Shown: positions 52,931-62,587 of the stretch, piece after piece | How the letters are laid out: each line of letters begins with the position of its first letter | Position numbering within the stretch: the first letter of the stretch is position 1 | Assembly: GCF_002099425.1 (NCBI RefSeq) | Contig: NW_018343972.1 | Span: 6,649,501-6,713,500, forward strand | Source of the DNA: Phascolarctos cinereus | Taxonomy: Eukaryota; Chordata; Mammalia; Diprotodontia; Phascolarctidae | Length of the DNA stretch: 64,000 bases | Direction of reading: 5' to 3' | The notes under the pieces: generated by a model | What the model saw: the letters and a program-made list of their open reading frames with translations, nothing else | Database searches by the model: none | Told to the model about the DNA's origin: nothing | Translations under genes and position numbers: made by a program

Positions 52931-53213
52931 TTTCTTTCTAAAATGTAAAGTGTTATAGAAAATATAAACTTCTGATAATGGATACTTTGAAGGTGGGTAG
53001 GAATGTGCAAGTTAAATAGAAGAGAGTGTCTGCCTTCAACCAAACTAGAATCTAGTTGAAAGTGAGTGCCAAGAAGTTATCCAGTGCAGTGCCCTGGGCT
53101 TAGGACCCTGCACCCACTTGAAGCAGATAGGTAATGCCACTAATGACTCCCAGCTAATTTCATTTTATATCATGAGTCCCATGATGCACACCAAAGTGAC
53201 TTCCCTTTCAGTC

Positions 53214-53405
53214 AGAGGATTTAGAACTGGAAGGAATAGAACAAGTATCCGGGGCACCCACCTCGCCCCATTTTCTGAAGCCTCCAGAGTCCAAATGCCT
53301 TGCCCAGGGCCACACATGTAGTTAACTGAACAGCTCAGACTCAAACCCAGCTCTTGAGGTGACCTTCCCTCTAGAAGAAATGACTGTCCCACTGCCCTCC
53401 TAGCA
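53214..53405 (-). mobile_element. MIR3-type SINE, reverse orientation
   Basis: GATTTAGAACTGGAAGGAAT, CCTTGCCCAGGGCCACACAT, ACTCAAACCCAGCTCTTGAG and the reversed head CCACTGCCCTCC. Confidence 0.8.
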
Positions 53406-53894
53406 GTGTCTTCTGAATTCAACAAGCAGGCCAAGCATAAAGCATGGCAGGCAGTCACCCTCTTTATGTCCCAGAGTATTTTTAAAAAAAAAAGGCATAT
53501 CAAGTTCTGAGTGCCTCAAAGACCCAGTGAGAACATGGAGCTGTATTTTCCAAGAGTTTCCCCAAAAGCACCCTGTATACTTTCTTTTTCTTCACCCACT
53601 TCACCCCTCAGCTGTTTCCTTTCCATGCTTGGAGAGACAATCATTTCATTAAGTGATTAAGTGCTTCTTTCCTTCTGACTCATAGTTCATAAGACCACAG
53701 CATGGATTTCAATTAGCTCCTCTCGCTATGGAAAAAGGGGGAAAAAAGATGAGGAAGCAACAGCAACTGTGGAGGATTGGGTTCATTTCCTGGGGTGCCT
53801 TATTTAGCATGGCCTATCTGCCTACAATGTCTTTATCATGACAAAAGTATGGAAGATGAATGGGCTGAAGAAGGATTCTGCATCAGGTCTAGGG
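53406..53894. other. Unassigned non-coding stretch
   Basis: No repeat recognised. The part 53690-53850 (ATTTCAATTAGCTCC, CTTATTTAGCATGGCC) is balanced and unrepetitive. Confidence 0.4.
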
Positions 53895-54397
53895 AAAGAG
53901 CAATGAACAGGTAGTCACACAAACCTGCATTCAAATCCCAGGTCTGATGAGACCCACTCACTGTGTAATACTTAAGCTAGCTAAGTGGTACAGTTGGGCC
54001 AGGAGTCAGGAAACTCAAGTTCAAATCTGGTCTTAGACACTAGCTATGTGAACCTGGGAAAGCACTTTAACCTCTGTCCGCCTCAGTTTCCTCATCTGTA
54101 AAATGGAAATAATAATAGCCCCTCCTCCCAGGGTTGACATAATTGTAAAGCACTTAGCACAGTGCCTGGCACATAGTAAGCACTATATAAATGTTAGTTA
54201 TTCTTATTGCCATATCTCTCTGAATTTCAGTTTCCTTATTAGTAAAATGGGGTAATAAAACTTACATAGACTTCTCTAGTTGATCTCAGATTTAGGGGTT
54301 CTTATTAATTCATTAACATTAACTAGTTCCCAGAGAGGATATGAGAAAAGTGCTTTGGAAAGCTTAAATATGATATAGAAATGTGAGCTATTATCAC
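53895..54397 (+). mobile_element. Older SINE split by a younger SINE
   Basis: Left part 53895-53970: CATTCAAATCCCAGGTCTGA and CACTCACTGTGTAATA. Right part from about 54209: CTCTGAATTTCAGTTTCCTT, AGTAAAATGGGGTAATAAAA, AAAGTGCTTTGGAAAGCTTA. The two parts are contiguous in the SINE consensus. Confidence 0.75.
53972..54208 (+). mobile_element. CORE-SINE nested in the older SINE
   Basis: GCTAGCTAAGTGGTACAGTT, AAGTTCAAATCTGGTCTTAG, CAGTTTCCTCATCTGTAAAA, GCACAGTGCCTGGCACATAG and a TTAGTTATTCTTATT tail: complete and better preserved than its host. No clear target duplication. Confidence 0.85.
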
Positions 54398-54604
54398 ACT
54401 ATGTTTATTTTTTTATGCACTCCTTTAGCCTCCAAAGGGGAAGGGATCAGTGACATGCTTAAATCCCTCACTCTCAAGAGAAAAAAAAAATTGGGAAGCC
54501 CATCCCTCTTCCTCTCTGTCCAACTCATCACCACCAGAATTATACTAAAATCAGACTCTGAACACCCCCTGCCTTCATCATAAGAAAAACCCATTTTTTA
54601 TTAG

Positions 54605-54705
54605 CACTTCCTGGTTTTTCAGATGTTTCACAAGGACTAGCTCATTTTATCTTCACAAAAACCATGTGAAGAAGCAGGGAAGATATTATTAGCCCCATTT
54701 GACTA
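54605..54705 (-). mobile_element. CORE-SINE fragment, reverse orientation
   Basis: CAAGGACTAGCTCATTTTAT, CAAAAACCATGTGAAGAAGC and ATTATTAGCCCCATTT: the tail half only. Confidence 0.65.
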
Positions 54706-54709
54706 TCAG

Positions 54710-54815
54710 TTCATCTGTTCATTTATTAAATAAGTCTGCCTTCAGTGTCTATATTCAAAGCATAGTGCTAGATTCTGGGGTGCTAGATTCAGAGGTGAAC
54801 AGTATAGGTTTCCAA
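54710..54815 (-). mobile_element. L2 fragment, reverse orientation
   Basis: CATTTATTAAATAAGTCTGC, AAGCATAGTGCTAGATTCTG and a repeated GGGTGCTAGATTCAG: a reversed L2 tail with a small internal duplication. Confidence 0.55.
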
Positions 54816-54817
54816 CA

Positions 54818-55185
54818 GAATATAAGCTTCTTAAGGACAGGGACTGCCTAGATTTTAGCCTAGTGGATAGGACACTGAGCCTGGAGTTAGGAAGACCTGA
54901 GTTTAAATCTAGTCTGAGCTACTAACTAGGTGTATAACCCAGGGCAAGTCACTCTGCTTCCCTCTGCCTCAGTTTCTTCATCTGTGCAATGGGAATAATA
55001 ATACTATCTGCCTCCCAGGGTTGTGAGGATCAAAGAAGACGTTTTTAAAAAGCACTTAGCACACCAAATGACACACAGTAGGTGCTTCATAAATGCTAGT
55101 GTTCTTCCTTGTTTGGTTCCCCACTGTGCAAAGTTTCTTATACAGAGTGGAAACTCAAAAACATGTTTGTTGAATTAAACAGCAG
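54818..55185 (+). mobile_element. L2 tail split by a SINE
   Basis: Left AACAGAATATAAGCTTCTTA and AGGACAGGGACTGCC to 54856. Right GTTCCCCACTGTGCAAAGTT, TCAAAAACATGTTTGTTGAA from 55113. Together they make one L2 ending. Confidence 0.65.
54857..55112 (+). mobile_element. CORE-SINE, full length, nested in L2
   Basis: TAGCCTAGTGGATAGGACAC, TGAGTTTAAATCTAGTCTGA, TCAGTTTCTTCATCTGTGCA, AAAGCACTTAGCACACCAAA, ATAAATGCTAGTGTTC. Confidence 0.85.
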
Positions 55186-55214
55186 ACATGCTTCCTGCCC
55201 CAAAGAGCTTAAGA

Positions 55215-55440
55215 GCACAGCATTCAGAGTGTTGAATTTGGGGCCAAAGAACCTACTGCCTTGAACTAATCAGTTCAATTCTGGGCCTCAAATCTTTCAT
55301 GTACAAAATGAGGGGGCTGGATTAAAGGATTTCTAAAGTCTTTCTAGCTCTACATCTAGATGATGAGAGCCACAGAAAAGTTTCAGTGACTTGCCAAAGG
55401 TCACACAGCTAATTAATGGCAGAACTAGAGCTAAAAATCA
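55215..55440 (+). mobile_element. MIR3-type SINE followed by a reversed SINE fragment
   Basis: 55215-55375 is plus: GTTGAATTTGGGGCCAAAGA, TCATGTACAAAATGAGGGGG, CTAAAGTCTTTCTAGCTCTA. 55376-55440 is minus: GTGACTTGCCAAAGGTCACA and CAGCTAATTAATGGC. Confidence 0.7.
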
Positions 55441-55442
55441 AA

Positions 55443-55560
55443 CTGATTCAATAAACACTTATTAAAGATCTACTACATGCAAAACAAAATGCTGTTCTGT
55501 GGGAATATAAAGCGGAAAAAAATGACATACTCCTCAAGGAACTTACAGCCACCTAATAAA
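55443..55560 (-). mobile_element. L2 fragment, reverse orientation
   Basis: CAATAAACACTTATTAAAGA, CTCCTCAAGGAACTTACAGC. Confidence 0.65.
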
Positions 55561-55760
55561 CATTTCTTTAATTAAATTGAATTCCAAATTAGAAAGCCTT
55601 TAGAACTGGATACTCTATTGCACAATGGTATGTTGAGAACAAAGGAATGGAGATATATGCGTGTGTGTAACACAAAAACACTGACTACCTACTATCTCCT
55701 GACATCATCAGAATCATCATTGTAAAGGGGAAAAAGTTGGCCAAAAGAAGGCAAAATAAT

Positions 55761-55920
55761 CGAGCAGCTAGGTGGCACAATGGATAGAGCTCAGGCCTTG
55801 AAGTCAGAAGGACCTGAGCTCAAATCTGGCCTCAGACACTTGACACTTACTAGCTGTATGACCCTGGGCAAGTCACTTAACCCCAACTGCCTCACCAAAA
55901 AGCAAAAAAAAGCACAAAAA
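55761..55920 (+). mobile_element. Marsupial CORE-SINE, short form
   Basis: CAGCTAGGTGGCACAATGGA, CTGAGCTCAAATCTGGCCTC, TAGCTGTATGACCCTGGGCA and CAACTGCCTCACCAAAAAGC. It is near consensus with an A-rich tail. I could not settle the target duplication. Confidence 0.9.
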
Positions 55921-56079
55921 TTATGCCAGATATCTCTATTTGTTGTAAATTGTACGCTTGAAACATCAGTCAGCTTCTTAAATTCTACACTAGGCAATTT
56001 TTTTTCCCTTCTGAGACCTTCTACCTGCCCCTTTGCTTATATATCTCTCATCTAAGAGTACATCTTTTTTTCTGTGCTT

Positions 56080-56410
56080 TCACTAATTTTGTGTAAGAGG
56101 TAAAGAACTGATAAATAGAAGTATGTATAGAACGGTTTTACACAAACACACACACACAACACACACACACACACACATATATACCTATTTGTGTCTAATG
56201 GTAGCCATCTGTGGAGGGGGTTAAAAGAAAGGGAAAAAAAGAAAAAAAGAAAGTTACGTGGTAACTTCATTGCGTATTTAAAGGAGTAGCAAGTAGTACA
56301 TAATGGATTTGCAGTTTCATGTACAGTCATCTTTTTTCTATTCTACTATGTTAGGGAAATGTTGCTTTATTTCTTAAATTCAGAATAAAATATTTTTTAA
56401 AAAAGAGGTA
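56080..56410 (+). mobile_element. Probable L1-type 3' UTR of another subfamily
   Basis: CCTATTTGTGTCTAATGGTA, a purine-rich block, GGTAACTTCATTGCGTATTT, CAGTTTCATGTACAGTCATC and GGGAAATGTTGCTTTATTTC ending in A-rich sequence. I recognise the order from marsupial L1-like 3' ends. A CA repeat lies at 56141-56178. Confidence 0.45.
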
Positions 56411-56764
56411 ATTGACACGAACTTTAAATGTTGGTATTTTTAAAAATTCTTTCTTGAAGACATTCTAAGTGTACTTGGCTTTGGTTGTTGATTGTTCTTC
56501 CTGTTGCAAAGTCCCTATCGATTTGTAATGTTTCCATTTTCGCCTGGTTCTCCTTTTGCTGTTCTTCCATTTAATCTATTTTTATATTGCAATTTTTTTC
56601 AACTTCTCCTTTCTGGATTTGCTCATCTTCCTTCTGCAACAGTGAGCTTATCAAAGAGTAAAAATAACGGCTTATATTTATATAGTACACTCCTCAAAAC
56701 AATATGTGAGGCAAACAGGGCGTGGATGATTAGATCCATATTTCAGAAAAAGAAACTGAAACCT
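56411..56764. other. Unassigned non-coding stretch
   Basis: AT-rich. A worn reversed SINE may lie at 56672-56760 (TATTTATATAGTACACTCCT, AGAAAAAGAAACTGAA). The 110-codon frame across it has no domain. Confidence 0.4.
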
Positions 56765-57480
56765 CCAATTCAATTTAATTCAACAAATATTTTTATATTA
56801 TATCCTGTGTGCAAGACAGAGTGATATCAGACACTGGGGAAATGAAGACAAAAAATGATGCTGCCCTTACTTTCAACATGTATACAAGTACTAAAAGGAT
56901 GGTGGCACACACCTATAGTTCCTGCTACTGGGGAGACTGAAGCTAGTGAATCGCTTGAGTCTGGGAGTTTTGAACTGTAGTAGAGTTAAAGCTGTTGGGG
57001 TGTCTTCACTAAGTCTAACATCATTATGGTAAATATCTGGGAGTGGAGAGCCACCAACACAAGTAGGAAAACTAGTGCAAGTTGAGGCTGCCATGAAGAT
57101 CAACATTGGTATTATTCCAGTGAGTGGCCACTAACTTCCAGTCTGGCCAAGATAGAGAGATCAAGTCTCAAAAAAAAAAAAGAATATACAAAATAATTTC
57201 AATAGAGGGAGGATGCTAATAACTAGGAGGCGGGGAAAAGAAAGGATGCAGGAAAAAGGTTTTTGTAGAAGATGGTGTCTATGTTTTGAATGAAGCTAGG
57301 GATTTTATAAAACAAGGTACAGCAAGATTGCAACCCAGAAATAAGGCATAACAATGTGCAGAAATACAGAGGAGTAAAATGATATATTCTATATGGAAAC
57401 AGATAGCAGGGCAGATTGATTGGAAGGGAGAGTGCATGAAAGAGGATAACATAAAATAAAATTGAAAATGAATTAACCAA
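56765..57480 (-). mobile_element. L2 LINE fragment, reverse orientation, split by a 7SL copy
   Basis: Left part to 56887: AATTCAACAAATATTTTTAT, AGACACTGGGGAAATGAAGA, CATGTATACAA. Right part from 57185: TATACAAAATAATTTCAATA, AAAGGTTTTTGTAGAAGATG and GAATGAAGCTAGGG. The text runs on across the 7SL insertion. Confidence 0.7.
56881..57191 (+). pseudogene. RN7SL: Full-length 7SL RNA retrocopy with poly-A and target duplication
   Basis: Follows 7SL RNA end to end: GATGGTGGCACACACCTATA, TGAATCGCTTGAGTCTGGGA, the S-domain part (ACATCATTATGGTAAATATC, GGGAGTGGAGAGCCACCAAC), and the 3' Alu-domain end TGAGTGGCCACTAACTTCCA with CAAGTCTC before an A12 tail. TATACAA occurs on both sides (56881-56887 and 57185-57191), and the host L2 continues across. 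It is a processed retrocopy made by LINE machinery; substitutions and the lack of 7SL upstream promoter context argue against function. Confidence 0.85.
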
Positions 57481-57702
57481 GTTTGCCCATCTAATAATGA
57501 AAGTCAGAACTCCAACTCAGATCCAGCTTGTCCCTTAATTTCCAGCTTTATCCTCCTTCCAACAGTGCCTTCCTAAATAGCACTAGGGGTGCTGGATGGA
57601 GCTTTCTTCCTGTATAATTGCAAGCAACCAGTGAAAGGAAAGATGAACAAGAGCAAATTCAGTTGACATGGAAAACATCTATTCTACATTAAAAGCCATA
57701 GG

Positions 57703-57930
57703 TATATAATTGGGGAAGTGGATAGAGCACAAAGCTTGAAATCAAGAAGACTTGAATTTTAATTGCCACAGACACTTAAGAGATGTGTAACCCTGGTCAA
57801 GTTAAACTTACTGCCTCAGTTTCCTCCATCTGTAAAATGGAGATGATAAGAGAACCCACCTCAGAATGAACTGAGGCAACATGTAAAGCTTTAAAGTATT
57901 ACATAAATGTTAGCTCTTTTTATAATTATA
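57703..57930 (+). mobile_element. CORE-SINE
   Basis: GGGGAAGTGGATAGAGCACA, TTGAATTTTAATTGCCACAG, CAGTTTCCTCCATCTGTAAA, ACATGTAAAGCTTTAAAGTA and a TTAGCTCTTTTTATAATTA tail. Confidence 0.82.
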
Positions 57931-57961
57931 GGATTTGGAGTTAGAAGTGCCTACCTACAGA

Positions 57962-58740
57962 AATTCAATTCAATTCAAAAGGATTCATTAAGAATCTAAG
58001 AGGCATAGTGTGAGGAAGTGTGGATACAAAAAAAAAAAACTGTCCCTACCTTCAAGGAGTTTGCACCCTACTTTAGGGAAAATTATGATGATGATGATGA
58101 TGATGATGGTGGTGGTGATGGTGATGATAGTGACAATGATAACAATGATGATAATATTTATATAAAGCTTTCAGGTTTGCAAAGCATTTTACATATATTA
58201 TCTCATTAGATCCTCACGACACAACTACCTGGGAGGTAGGTGCTGTTATTACCCCCATTTTACAAATGAGGAAAATGAGGCAGAATGAAGTTAAGTGACT
58301 TATCCTAAACCCCACAGCTAGTAAGTGTCTAGGGCTGGATTTGAACTCTGGGCTTTCTGACTGCAGACTCAGTGCTCTATCCACTGGGACACCTAGCTAC
58401 CTGTAGAGGTGTTATTTATAAAGATAAGTAAATAGAAGATAATTTGAGGAGGTGTGAGTACTAACAAATATAGGAACCAGAAAGTAAACAGACTTCTCAA
58501 AGAAAGTATCACCTAAATTGAACCTTGAAGGATATTAAGGTCTGTGAGAGGCAAAGGTGAGAAGGAATAACATTCCAGGCATGCTGTGGGAAAGCATGAG
58601 CAAAAACATACAGAAGTATGAGGCAGAAAGCCAAATTCAGGAAGAAGGTAGGTCAGTATGGCTGGAAGACAGAAGGGGAGGAAGAGGGAATGGCTATCAG
58701 TGACCATTCCCCAGAGCAAAAGATCACTGATCAGAGGAGA
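57962..58740 (-). mobile_element. L2 LINE 3' part, reverse orientation, split by a SINE
   Basis: Left part to 58083: AAAGGATTCATTAAGAATCT, TACCTTCAAGGAGTTTGCAC. Right part from 58406: CACCTAAATTGAACCTTGAA, GGAATAACATTCCAGGCATG, TAGGTCAGTATGGCTGGAAG. The order is that of one reversed L2. Confidence 0.75.
58084..58405 (-). mobile_element. CORE-SINE, full length, reverse orientation, GAT-repeat tail
   Basis: Opens with a GAT/GGT triplet tail (58084-58155), then TTCAGGTTTGCAAAGCATTT, CCCCCATTTTACAAATGAGG, AGGGCTGGATTTGAACTCTG and the reversed head ACTGGGACACCTAGCTACC. Like 29862-30125 and 47805-48090, the triplet tail has grown into a microsatellite. Confidence 0.9.
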
Positions 58741-59027
58741 AAAGGGATAACCTACTAAGGCCTATAGAAGTGAAGACACTTGCCCAAGAACCTCTGACTC
58801 CAGATCAAGTGTACTATACAGGATCCCAAGGCCTTTCCTTAATGCTGGCTTTATTATTCACCTCCAACCAGACTTTCAGGGTTTTGGCTGTTGTTCAATT
58901 CTTACCCTTAATCCCCAGGTCCCCATCCTTCCCAACTATAAAAAGCCCTTTTTCTATCATTTTCTTCTTTATTTGCAATTCGTTCTCCTAATCGTTCCAG
59001 TTTTGTCTAAAGAGTTGAACTCTATAT
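58741..59027. other. Unassigned non-coding stretch
   Basis: Includes TGAAGACACTTGCCCAAGAA (a reversed MIR-like word) near 58772, otherwise nothing recognised. Confidence 0.4.
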
Positions 59028-59040
59028 AATTCTCTCTCTC

Positions 59041-59115
<75 letters not shown>

Positions 59116-59116
59116 A
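59028..59116. repeat. TC then CA dinucleotide microsatellite
   Basis: TC units with one GTC interruption change to CA units at about 59083. Confidence 0.97.
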
Positions 59117-59263
59117 AACACTATGAGTGGGAGAGGCAGCCACTGATTCACTACATAGATTCTTTTTTTTTCTTACCGTTATTGTTTCCTGACTGGAAAA
59201 CAGTTTAAATAAAGTGCCCTAAATATACTTAACTGCTATTTCATTTCAATTTAATACTGGGTA

Positions 59264-59267
59264 GCTA

Positions 59268-59305
<38 letters not shown>
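59264..59305. repeat. CA dinucleotide microsatellite
   Basis: About 17 CA units after AAAAACACA. Confidence 0.97.
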
Positions 59306-59307
<2 letters not shown>

Positions 59308-59574
59308 TAATTGAGTTTTAACAATATGCCTTTGGAGGATTAGAAAATTTTTTAAAGTGATGTCATGCTACAGAGCTTTGAAATCTCACTTAATATGAAT
59401 TCATGTATTTGAATGTTTTCCCGCAAGCAGGGACTATTACTAAATACTAATGATTTGCTTTTAGAATATATTATCAATAGTGATACTACTGTCTATGTAT
59501 TCTTATGTCCAAACAAATAAAGGCTCTTTTCAATCCATGAGTCACTTCAGTCACACTATTCCTCTGGGTTGTGG
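59306..59574. other. Unassigned non-coding stretch
   Basis: AT-rich, no repeat recognised. Confidence 0.4.
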
Positions 59575-59995
59575 TGAGAGGATGCATCTAGAGTCAAAGA
59601 GAATGGGTTCAAATTTCCCCTTTGCTACTTATAGACATGCCAAAAACAATATAGGTGGAACATGAGCTCATGGAACACAGGCTTTAAAAGGAAAAGGTAC
59701 CTTTGAGGTCATCTAGTCCAGCTCCCACATTTTATCCATGAGCCCAAAAGACTAAGAGACTAGCCTAAGATCTCACAAATAAGAAAGAATTTAAACTATA
59801 GATTTCTGCCTCCGAGACCAGTGGTCTTTCTTTCCATTGTTCCACAATTCCTCCCCTACTTACTATTTGGGTAGCCTTGAGCAAGTCACATCTTACCTCT
59901 TTAGACCCGAGTGTCTTCATCTACAAAATGAGGGTTTAGGATTAGAGCTTTAAAGTCCTTTCCAGATATAAATCTCATGATCTGATTTCAAAAGG
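59575..59995 (+). mobile_element. MIR3-type SINE split by a reversed MIR3-type SINE
   Basis: Left part 59575-59640: CATCTAGAGTCAAAGAGAAT, GGGTTCAAATTTCCCCTTTG, CTACTTATAG. Right part 59853-59995: CCTACTTACTATTTGGGTAG, CTTCATCTACAAAATGAGGG, AAAGTCCTTTCCAGATATAA. The inner piece 59672-59855 is reversed MIR3. CTACTTAT and CTACTTAC at the two borders could be a target duplication. Confidence 0.65.
59672..59855 (-). mobile_element. MIR3-type SINE, reverse orientation, nested
   Basis: GGTCATCTAGTCCAGCTCCC, TTTTATCCATGAGCCCAAAA, CTAAGATCTCACAAATAAGA and the reversed head TTCCATTGTTCCACAATTCC. Confidence 0.75.
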
Positions 59996-60209
59996 CACAG
60001 GTTCTGATGAATGCAAGGTATGGGAATATGGGCAACTGAATATGGAACATATTGAGTATTTGGGTATGGGGGACTGGAATAAAGATGAACGTATACCAGT
60101 TCACAAGAATGCCTAACACAAAAGGAATAGAAAATTGTTTAATACATTTCCTTTAAGTTTCTGGTCCTTGAGGCCCTTGATCAGATTCACTTCCATGACT
60201 GTCCTTATG

Positions 60210-60575
60210 GAGACATCATGGAAAGGGCACTGGCATTGAAGTCATCAGATATGGGTTAGATTCTGGACACTTCAATTCATAGAATCATAGATTTAGAGCT
60301 GGAAAAGATCCTAGGAGTCTTCTGTTCCAATCCCTTAATTTTATAAATGAGGCCTAGAGATTTTGAGTGTTTTGTACATGACCATACAGTAGTAGCCAAT
60401 TTGAGATTCTAACCCAAGGGTAATGATTCCAAAGTCACTGTTCTCTTCTATGTACCCCTTCTATAACCTTGAGTAAGATATGTAACTTCTCTTGACCTTT
60501 CTTTCCTCATCTGTAAAATGAGGGTAGTGGGCTCTAAGACCACAATGATCCCTTCCATTTCTAAATCTTATAACA
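60210..60575 (+). mobile_element. MIR3-type SINE split by a reversed MIR3-type SINE (second case)
   Basis: Left part 60210-60275: ATGGAAAGGGCACTGGCATT, ATGGGTTAGATTCTGGACAC. Right part 60457-60575: AACCTTGAGTAAGATATGTA, TTTCCTCATCTGTAAAATGA, GATCCCTTCCATTTCTAAAT. The break falls at nearly the same place in the SINE as in the neighbouring case at 59575-59995. Confidence 0.65.
60278..60456 (-). mobile_element. MIR3-type SINE, reverse orientation, nested
   Basis: CATAGAATCATAGATTTAGA, TTCTGTTCCAATCCCTTAAT, GATTCTAACCCAAGGGTAAT and the reversed head ACTGTTCTCTTCTATG. Confidence 0.8.
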
Positions 60576-60584
60576 CAGGAAATA

Positions 60585-60755
60585 TGGTATGACTATTGAA
60601 TTTGTAATAAGAACTCCTGACTACTTACCTGTGTGACCTTAGGAAATTTCCCCTACATTTTAATATGGGCCTTATCTTCTTCACTTATCAAATGAGGGGG
60701 TTGGATCCAAGGTCACTTTCAGCTCTAAATCCTGTGGTCTATAATCCTATGCCTA
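60585..60755 (+). mobile_element. MIR3-type SINE
   Basis: ACTACTTACCTGTGTGACCT, CTTCACTTATCAAATGAGGG, GGTTGGATCCAAGGTCACTT and TCAGCTCTAAATCCTG. Confidence 0.8.
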
Positions 60756-61682
60756 CCCATGTGACTCAGCACAACCTCTGAGACAGAACAATGAGGAATT
60801 CACTATATGCACATCCCAGGCCTTTTGGGCTTTTTCTGGCTCCCTCTGTGGCCAGAAAGGAATCTATCAGATGGAGTCCACTTCCAAACCCATGACTCAA
60901 ATTCGAGACAGACATATGGAATTGCTACTGCTGCTGCTCATTGGGAGTGTCGAGAGTTGGGTTGGTTAAAAAAGGGAAGGATATATGTCTTCCTGACACC
61001 TGGTATTATTCAAATGACAGCAGATATGACTGAAAGCATTTCTCACACTTCCCAAACCCTAATCTCCCACAAAGGGAAGCTGCACTCAGCACATGGGCCA
61101 GGGGAAGATAATGAGGCAGCAGCCCAGGCTGTCAGAGTAGGGCATTGATTTTAGGTGCTGAAAATAGAACCTGCTTCAGTTTCCAGCCGACTGCACAGTT
61201 TCTAGGAGTGGATTAGCAGCTGAACGGCGTGAGCCCTGAGAGATGTTTCTAAGCAATCACGGATGCTTATGTACAGGGCATGAATCCTCCAGAAATGTTC
61301 CATATAGAACAAGTGAAATGGCATCCTCTCAAACAAAACATCCATCCGCCAAGGTGGGGTTTGAAGTCTCAAATAGGAATAGTGACCTTTCCTTGTAGCA
61401 TACATTCTGGGAATTAGTGACAAGATGGTGTTAATGGTGTAAAACTATAACTTTTCCTAAGTGGTCATTGATCACAAGTAAATACCCTACAATTTCACTT
61501 CTGTTGCTTTAGAATAAACCTGAAGTTGAATAGTTGAAGCTCACCAAACAGCTTTTACCCTTTGTGAGCTAATGGCCACCAACAGCTACTGTTTCTAGGT
61601 TTATATCACAAGGGAGGAGAGGCTGGATCCAAAAGGCCTTTCTCTTTGGCTTATTTCCAAATGATAATTCAGATGAGTAGGA
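60756..61682. other. Repeat-poor non-coding stretch
   Basis: No repeat recognised over about 0.9 kb. A 113-codon frame (60807-61148) has no domain, and I see no exon borders that would support it. The part 61150-61430 (GCACAGTTTCTAGGAGTGGA, ACGGCGTGAGCCCTGAGAGA) is comparatively GC-rich and non-repetitive, a candidate for conserved non-coding DNA. Confidence 0.4.
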
Positions 61683-61845
61683 TGTTGTAACAAAAGCATG
61701 GAACCAGGAGTCACAACATAGGGGCTTGAATCCCCTGACAGTGACTGACCAAATGACCTTGAGTAGGTGATTTAACATCTATAGACAGACTTCAGTTTCC
61801 TGTCTATAAAATAAAACTCCAGTGTAAATGATCTTATACTTAAAA
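61683..61845 (+). mobile_element. MIR3-type SINE
   Basis: AAAAGCATGGAACCAGGAGT, GGGGCTTGAATCCCCTGACA, ACTTCAGTTTCCTGTCTATA and a GTAAATGATCTTAT tail. Confidence 0.7.
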
Positions 61846-61854
61846 AATCCTGGA

Positions 61855-62012
61855 GCCTTTAACCCCAACCCTTCCTTTTATAGATGACAAAACTGTCACC
61901 CAGAAAATGATGTCTAAGCTTTCTCACAGAATTAGTGGCAGAGTTAGGACTAGAATTCAGGTCTCCTGAGCCCAAGTTCATTGCTCTTTCCTTTACCCAT
62001 TCTGTCCGTTAA
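61855..62012 (-). mobile_element. MIR3-type SINE, reverse orientation
   Basis: CCCAACCCTTCCTTTTATAG, CTAGAATTCAGGTCTCCTGA and the reversed head CTCTTTCCTTTACCCATTCT. It lies tail to tail with the previous SINE. Confidence 0.75.
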
Positions 62013-62064
62013 ATAAATATTGTGCTACCAATCTGCTTTTTAGTAAGGAATAAACTTTGAGTTA

Positions 62065-62318
62065 ACAATAATAATAAATAGCATTTATATTGCACTTTAA
62101 GGTTTGCAGAATGCTTTACATATATTATCTCATGTGATCCTCACAATACTAGCTACCAAGTAGGTCCTATTCCTCATTTTACAGATGGTAAACTAAGACT
62201 GAGTAGTTAAGTGAATTGCCCCATCAAATCTCTACTAAGTATCTGAAATGGGATTTGAACTTCCTGACCCTCAAGTTCAGGGATCTTTTCATTACACCAC
62301 TTAATAGCTATCTAGCTA
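62065..62318 (-). mobile_element. CORE-SINE, full length, reverse orientation
   Basis: AATAATAAATAGCATTTATA, TTTAAGGTTTGCAGAATGCT, CCTCACAATACTAGCTACCA, TTCAGGGATCTTTTCATTAC and the reversed head ACCACTTAATAGCTATC. Confidence 0.88.
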
Positions 62319-62587
62319 GTTTCTTGTTTTCGTTTTCATTTTTCCCTACTCGTAATGATTAATTTTGAACTGTTCCAACCACATTCTCTCACTTGACCCT
62401 CCCAGAGATCCAATTGCAGGCATCTGTAGGCCAAATAGTCAGGTCTGGGATGTAGTCTGTAACTACGAGAATAAGCAAAGATAATTGACCCACACAGGAA
62501 TCAGGCTCATTAGCACAGTGCTGATGCACAGATACCACTGATAACAGTGTAATTAGCCTCAGAGCAGTAAGCTACTAGCTGGGCCTT
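62319..62587. other. Repeat-poor non-coding stretch
   Basis: No repeat recognised. 62400-62585 is rich in GATAA, TAATTAG and AGATAATTG words (TGTAATTAGCCTCAGAGCAG), which makes it the most enhancer-like short segment by appearance only. Confidence 0.4.

Noticed and set aside
56881-57191. A functional 7SL RNA gene
   Set aside because: Poly-A tail, target duplication, insertion inside an L2 and many substitutions mark it as a retrocopy.
60807-61148. 113-codon open frame as a host exon
   Set aside because: No domain, no supported splice sites, no codon pattern, and only one isolated frame.
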